A DNA stretch of 64,000 nucleotides from Phymatolithon calcareum. Lineage: Eukaryota > Rhodophyta > Florideophyceae > Hapalidiales. Both the position numbers and the translations under genes were made by a program. The DNA is taken from contig OZ345375.1 in NCBI GenBank assembly GCA_977006965.1, positions 310,001 to 374,000 of the forward strand. Direction: 5' to 3'. Position 1 is the first letter of the stretch; every line of letters starts with the position of its first letter. The notes beneath the pieces were generated by a model. It was not told the origin of the DNA. It worked only from the letters and a program-made list of their open reading frames with translations, and searched no databases. Positions 62,777 to 64,000 of this stretch are shown in pieces.

Positions 62777-63829
62777 AATTATTATTGACACGATTAAAAT
62801 CTGTACAAATCACTAAAATGTTGTAAATGGCAGCCAAAAGCGTGGCAACATTCTGTGGTGCATTGCTGACCTCCACATGGCTCTTGAGGCATTTGAATCG
62901 AAAATTTATTTTATTCAAATTGAAAAAAAAGCATTGTCAATGCCAAAAACAGAGATTGAGGTAAGACTCTATACTTAGCTTGTTAGATAGCAGGCTGGAA
63001 GCTCTTTCTGAGATGTGGGCATTCCCAAAGCCCTCGTAAAGGCACACGAAGAGCCTTTTCGCAGCTGTGTCGGAATATGCATAGATGCGGTCCCAGTAGC
63101 TTAGACGGTAATAGGATACAAGAAAGAATCCAGTGATTGCGCTTTGAGAACGGCATGTGAGATTTTACAGCAGATTTGGAGAAAACAGAGACAGAAAGCG
63201 ACGCAGAATTTTCATCTTCTTCCACTTACCCATCCGCTCAGAAGTGGAGCATATTCAGCCTGTGCTTCATTATTTTAAAAGAAAGTACACATTTTGAAGG
63301 CACAGTCGGCTCAAAATCAAGCACGGCTGTCGGAGCACTTATCGATTTTATTATCCGTGTAAGAAATCTCACTTTGAAGACACTCTGCCCTTAGTTCTCC
63401 AACTAGACCTTGATAGCCTGTACGTACGGATAACGATTGCTAGTAATCGATATATCAATGTGTAAGTGGGCCACGTTGAAACTGTCACTAGTAACTGGCC
63501 CTTCAAAAAACTGAAAATTTTTGCCAATTTGCGGCCCACAACATACAGTAGATTATCTCACTCCCTGCAATACTCAAATTTCCACAACTGAAACACAGGC
63601 AGCTGGCGGTTCAGTACGACTTTGGAAGATTTCCCCAAGTGTCTACCACACTGATGGCACATATATTTGGAAACAAAGTCAGCACATGGAGACCCTGGAT
63701 CGCAACTTGTCAGCCTATGAACTCAAGGAAGAAGACAGAGCGGCAACTGAGAAGGCACTAGATGACATTTTGCTCGTCAGCAAAAGCATCATCGAGAGTA
63801 TGCAGAATGAAGAAGACCTGTACTGAAAG
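62777..63829. other. about 1 kb without a recognised gene
   Basis: A short plus frame ends at 63826 (KEEDRAATEKALDDILLVSK) and looks helical. It has no ATG near its start and may be the 5' part of the LINE fragment that follows, or chance. Confidence 0.3.
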
Positions 63830-64000
63830 ACGAAGACTCACGGGAGCTCTTGCTGGGAGAGAATTACGAATCAAGAACGTTTTGAGTAGACAGAGGACTT
63901 TAGCTTAGAGAAAATCGCAAGAGCTGTCCCGTTTCACCAAGGTGAGGCTTTGGGTGCTCTCGATATAAAATGATCAAATATCCCGGTTGATTATCTATTG
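63830..64000 (+). pseudogene. LINE fragment running off the right edge
   Basis: Closely matches 22085-22245 (GAGACTCACAGGAGCTCTTG onwards), the region after the RT frame of the 21-kb LINE, and continues past the window. Confidence 0.6.

Overview
This is nuclear DNA from a transposon-rich eukaryote. Every recognisable protein is read from a single uninterrupted exon, no spliceosomal intron is needed anywhere, and the window carries hAT, Mutator-like (MULE), PiggyBac, PIF/Harbinger-like, LINE and tyrosine-recombinase (DIRS/PAT/Ngaro-type) elements. Few-intron genes, Sel1-repeat proteins and oomycete/alga-style PiggyBac and hAT proteins fit a florideophyte red alga best. That placement is inference only.

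Layout. A family of ionotropic-glutamate-receptor-like (iGluR-like) channel genes, all on the minus strand, forms the backbone. Copy 1 is cut by the left edge (1-392). Copy 2 is at 11871-13532. Copy 5 is a relic at 35422-36060 whose 3' end was split by the DIRS element. Copy 3 is frameshifted (38297-40086). Copy 4 is internally deleted (42929-44042). Copies 1+2 and copies 3+4 belong to one duplicated block (about 1-14520 against 38300-45300). Comparing the blocks gives empty sites that date many insertions and deletions.

Between copies 1 and 2 lie a 5-kb element with a 4-bp target duplication, encoding a Cys-rich protein and holding a nested PIF/Harbinger-like element, and a 3.1-kb MULE with an 11-bp duplication. 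The MULE carries a Sel1-repeat gene, a zinc-ribbon ORF and a divergent histone H3 fold (Pack-MULE behaviour). From 14.4 to 27.1 kb there is a hAT nested in a dead hAT, a 1.16-kb MULE with TGTCACTA arrays and a central palindrome, an interrupted LINE, a PiggyBac and a small MULE with a SWIM-finger relic. From 27.4 to 35.4 kb there is a nearly complete DIRS-like element with split direct repeats A1-ORFs-B1-A2-B2. From 36 to 48.9 kb perfect short palindromes recur. From 48.9 to 57.4 kb three intact large ORFs (665, 1367 and 442 aa) form a unit around a CACTA/Plavaka/KDZ-like transposase. From 58.3 to 60.2 kb lies a strand-asymmetric purine-rich satellite, followed by a second copy of the dead hAT, half of the TGTCACTA MULE, and a LINE fragment running off the right edge.

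No tRNA, rRNA or CRISPR was found. Start codons were set at ATG; several open frames extend further upstream but only through non-ATG codons.
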